Assembly (NCBI GenBank): GCA_004299665.1
Contig: SCQZ01000141.1
Location: forward strand, 1 to 5,723
Direction of reading: 5' to 3'
DNA length: 5,723 nt
Source of the DNA: Jatrophihabitans sp.
GTDB lineage: Bacteria > Actinomycetota > Actinomycetes > Mycobacteriales > Jatrophihabitantaceae
In this document: positions 4,578-5,723 of the stretch, in pieces
Layout of the letters: each line of letters begins with the position of its first letter
Numbering within the stretch: position 1 is the first letter of the stretch
The notes under the pieces: generated by a model
Database searches by the model: none
What the model saw: only the letters and a program-made list of their open reading frames with translations
Told to the model about the DNA's origin: nothing
Program-made: the position numbers and the translations under genes

Positions 4578-5723
4578 CTGGGCCGCTCCTTCCCCGGGAC
4601 GTCACCGGTGCCGGCGGTTGCTCGCTGTCGGGACCGGTCCGGATGCGGTGTCCGGGCCACCAGGCGTGGCGGCCCAACAGCGCGGTGAGGCCGGGTACCA
4701 GCAGCGTAGCCATGACGAGCGAGGTGATCAGGATGCCGGCGGACACCGCGAAGCCGATCTGCATGAGGGAGGCGATACCGGTGAGCAGCAGCGCCGTGAA
4801 CGTGCCCGCCAGGATGATCCCGGCGGCGGCGACGGCGGGGCCGGCGCGTTCGACGGCGAGCGCCGCTGCCGTCCGCGGCGGGTGCCCGTCCAGCGCCGCT
4901 TCGCGCAGCCGTGCCGTCATCAAGATGCTGTAGTCGGTGCCGACGGCCACCACGAACAGATAGAGGATCACCGGCAGGATCGACTTGAGCCCCGGCTGAC
5001 CGAACAGCCCCTGGAACGCTCCGACGGCCACGCCGAGGGTTGCCCCGTAGCCGAGCAACACCGACCCGAGTAGGTACAGAGGTGCGACGAGGCTGCGCAG
5101 CAGCCACGCGAGCAGCAGCCCGATGACGATCGCGGCAACCGGGAAGACGACGGCGTAGTCGCGGTTCGTGGCTGCCCGGACGTCGGCGGCGGCCGCGGTC
5201 TGCCCACCCACCAGGATGCGTTCGCCGGCGCCGGAGGTGTGTGCCGCGGCGCGGATCGGCCCCTCGACGAGATCGAGCGCCTGCGTCGAGTACGGGTTCG
5301 CCGCGAGCACGACGTCGATCCGCGCGGTGCGCCCGTCGGGGCTGTACTGCGGCGCGGCCACCTGCGCGACCCCCTCGGGCCGTTCGTGACCGGCGACCAG
5401 CGTCGCGATCTTGGCCCGGTCGACCGGCCCGTCTCCGGTGACGTACACGCTGGTCGGGGTGATCGCGCCGGCCGGGAACGAGGCCCGCACCTGGTCGAAG
5501 GCGGTGCGCGCACCGGCGCTCGCCGGCAACTGGTTGATGCTGTCGTAGTCGGCGCTGTAGAAAAGCGCGCCCGCGGCGAGCGCCAGCAGCGCGGCGCCCG
5601 AGGCGAGCGCGACCCGGGCCGGATGCCGGGCGACCAGCGCCCCCGCCCGGCGGTAGGTCCGGTTCTGCGGTGCCCGCTGCCACCCTCGCGACGGCCAGAA
5701 CACTCGCGGCCCGAGCAGCGAGA
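4558..5723 (-). CDS. MMPL family transporter, C-terminal half (5' end beyond window)
   Basis: The frame is open from the right edge to a TGA at 4560-4558, showing the last 387 residues of an RND-superfamily MMPL exporter. Numbering from the valine at 5703-5701: the first six visible residues and LGPRVFWPS are the usual linker after membrane segment 6. Residues 30-50 are segment 7, and 50-182 the second periplasmic porter domain. Segments 8-12 follow at about 183-203, 206-232, 241-262, 289-312 and 316-343. Segment 10 carries GTDY (255-258), the Asp-Tyr pair that MmpL3-type proteins use for proton relay. The cytoplasmic tail is short (about 40 residues). MMPL proteins export lipids, siderophores or drugs by proton antiport; the substrate here is unknown. 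The gene overlaps tetR by 20 bases, which points to a regulated export unit. Confidence 0.92.
   Translation of the reverse strand, partial: SLLGPRVFWPSRGWQRAPQNRTYRRAGALVARHPARVALASGAALLALAAGALFYSADYDSINQLPASAGARTAFDQVRASFPAGAITPTSVYVTGDGPVDRAKIATLVAGHERPEGVAQVAAPQYSPDGRTARIDVVLAANPYSTQALDLVEGPIRAAAHTSGAGERILVGGQTAAAADVRAATNRDYAVVFPVAAIVIGLLLAWLLRSLVAPLYLLGSVLLGYGATLGVAVGAFQGLFGQPGLKSILPVILYLFVVAVGTDYSILMTARLREAALDGHPPRTAAALAVERAGPAVAAAGIILAGTFTALLLTGIASLMQIGFAVSAGILITSLVMATLLVPGLTALLGRHAWWPGHRIRTGPDSEQPPAPVTSRGRSGPGGAPER
4586..4591 (-). promoter_or_regulatory. Ribosome binding site of the TetR gene, inside mmpL
   Basis: AAGGAG on the minus strand lies 8 bases before the GTG at 4577 and within the coding sequence of the upstream transporter gene. 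It supports this start and coupled translation. Confidence 0.65.

Noticed and set aside
3819..4688. Plus-strand frame opposite the TetR gene
   Set aside because: No recognisable domain; antisense to a clear TetR protein.
4271..5683. Minus-strand 470-residue frame overlapping mmpL and tetR
   Set aside because: It is the shifted frame of two genes with clear family motifs, and its translation is R/A/G-rich low complexity.

Overview
The window looks like chromosomal DNA from a high-GC Gram-positive bacterium (Actinomycetota). The signs are very high G+C with strong third-position G/C bias, frequent GTG starts, several genes that seem to lack leaders, and actinobacterial families (DUF5808, FrnE-like DsbA, MMPL, GlsB-type and DUF445 membrane proteins). 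The genus cannot be read from the sequence; a filamentous actinomycete is only a guess. I see no tRNA, rRNA, CRISPR array, insertion sequence, phage gene or origin.

Layout from left to right. A DUF445 membrane protein (minus strand, cut by the left edge) diverges from a GlsB/YeaQ-type stress membrane protein (plus, 940-1278) across a 101-base intergenic region with a -10 element for each gene and an inverted repeat midway. The GlsB gene converges on a FrnE-like DsbA oxidoreductase (minus, 1298-1939), which lies 54 bases downstream of a small DUF5808 membrane protein (minus, 1994-2272). A 162-base divergent region leads to an unrecognised small membrane protein (plus, 2435-2758), which converges on a HemG-like flavodoxin (minus, 2797-3312). 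A 189-base divergent region with three palindromic elements separates the flavodoxin from a GNAT acetyltransferase (plus, 3502-3975). The GNAT gene overlaps tail-to-tail with a TetR regulator (minus, 3900-4577). The TetR start lies inside the end of an MMPL-family transporter gene (minus, cut by the right edge), so mmpL-tetR is a translationally overlapping pair.

Functionally this is mostly a row of independent one- or two-gene units: membrane and stress housekeeping, thiol redox (DsbA), flavin redox (flavodoxin), acetyl transfer, and a regulated RND/MMPL exporter. The clearest unit is the transporter with its regulator. I do not find a convincing undescribed multi-gene system. The observations most worth checking are a recurrent TANNNT-N6-start arrangement that suggests leaderless transcription of at least three genes, the palindrome between the DUF445 and GlsB promoters, a DosR-like box next to the flavodoxin gene, the antisense GNAT/TetR overlap, and the uncharacterised WWMGWTSATIAR protein. 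No gap between genes exceeds 300 bases.
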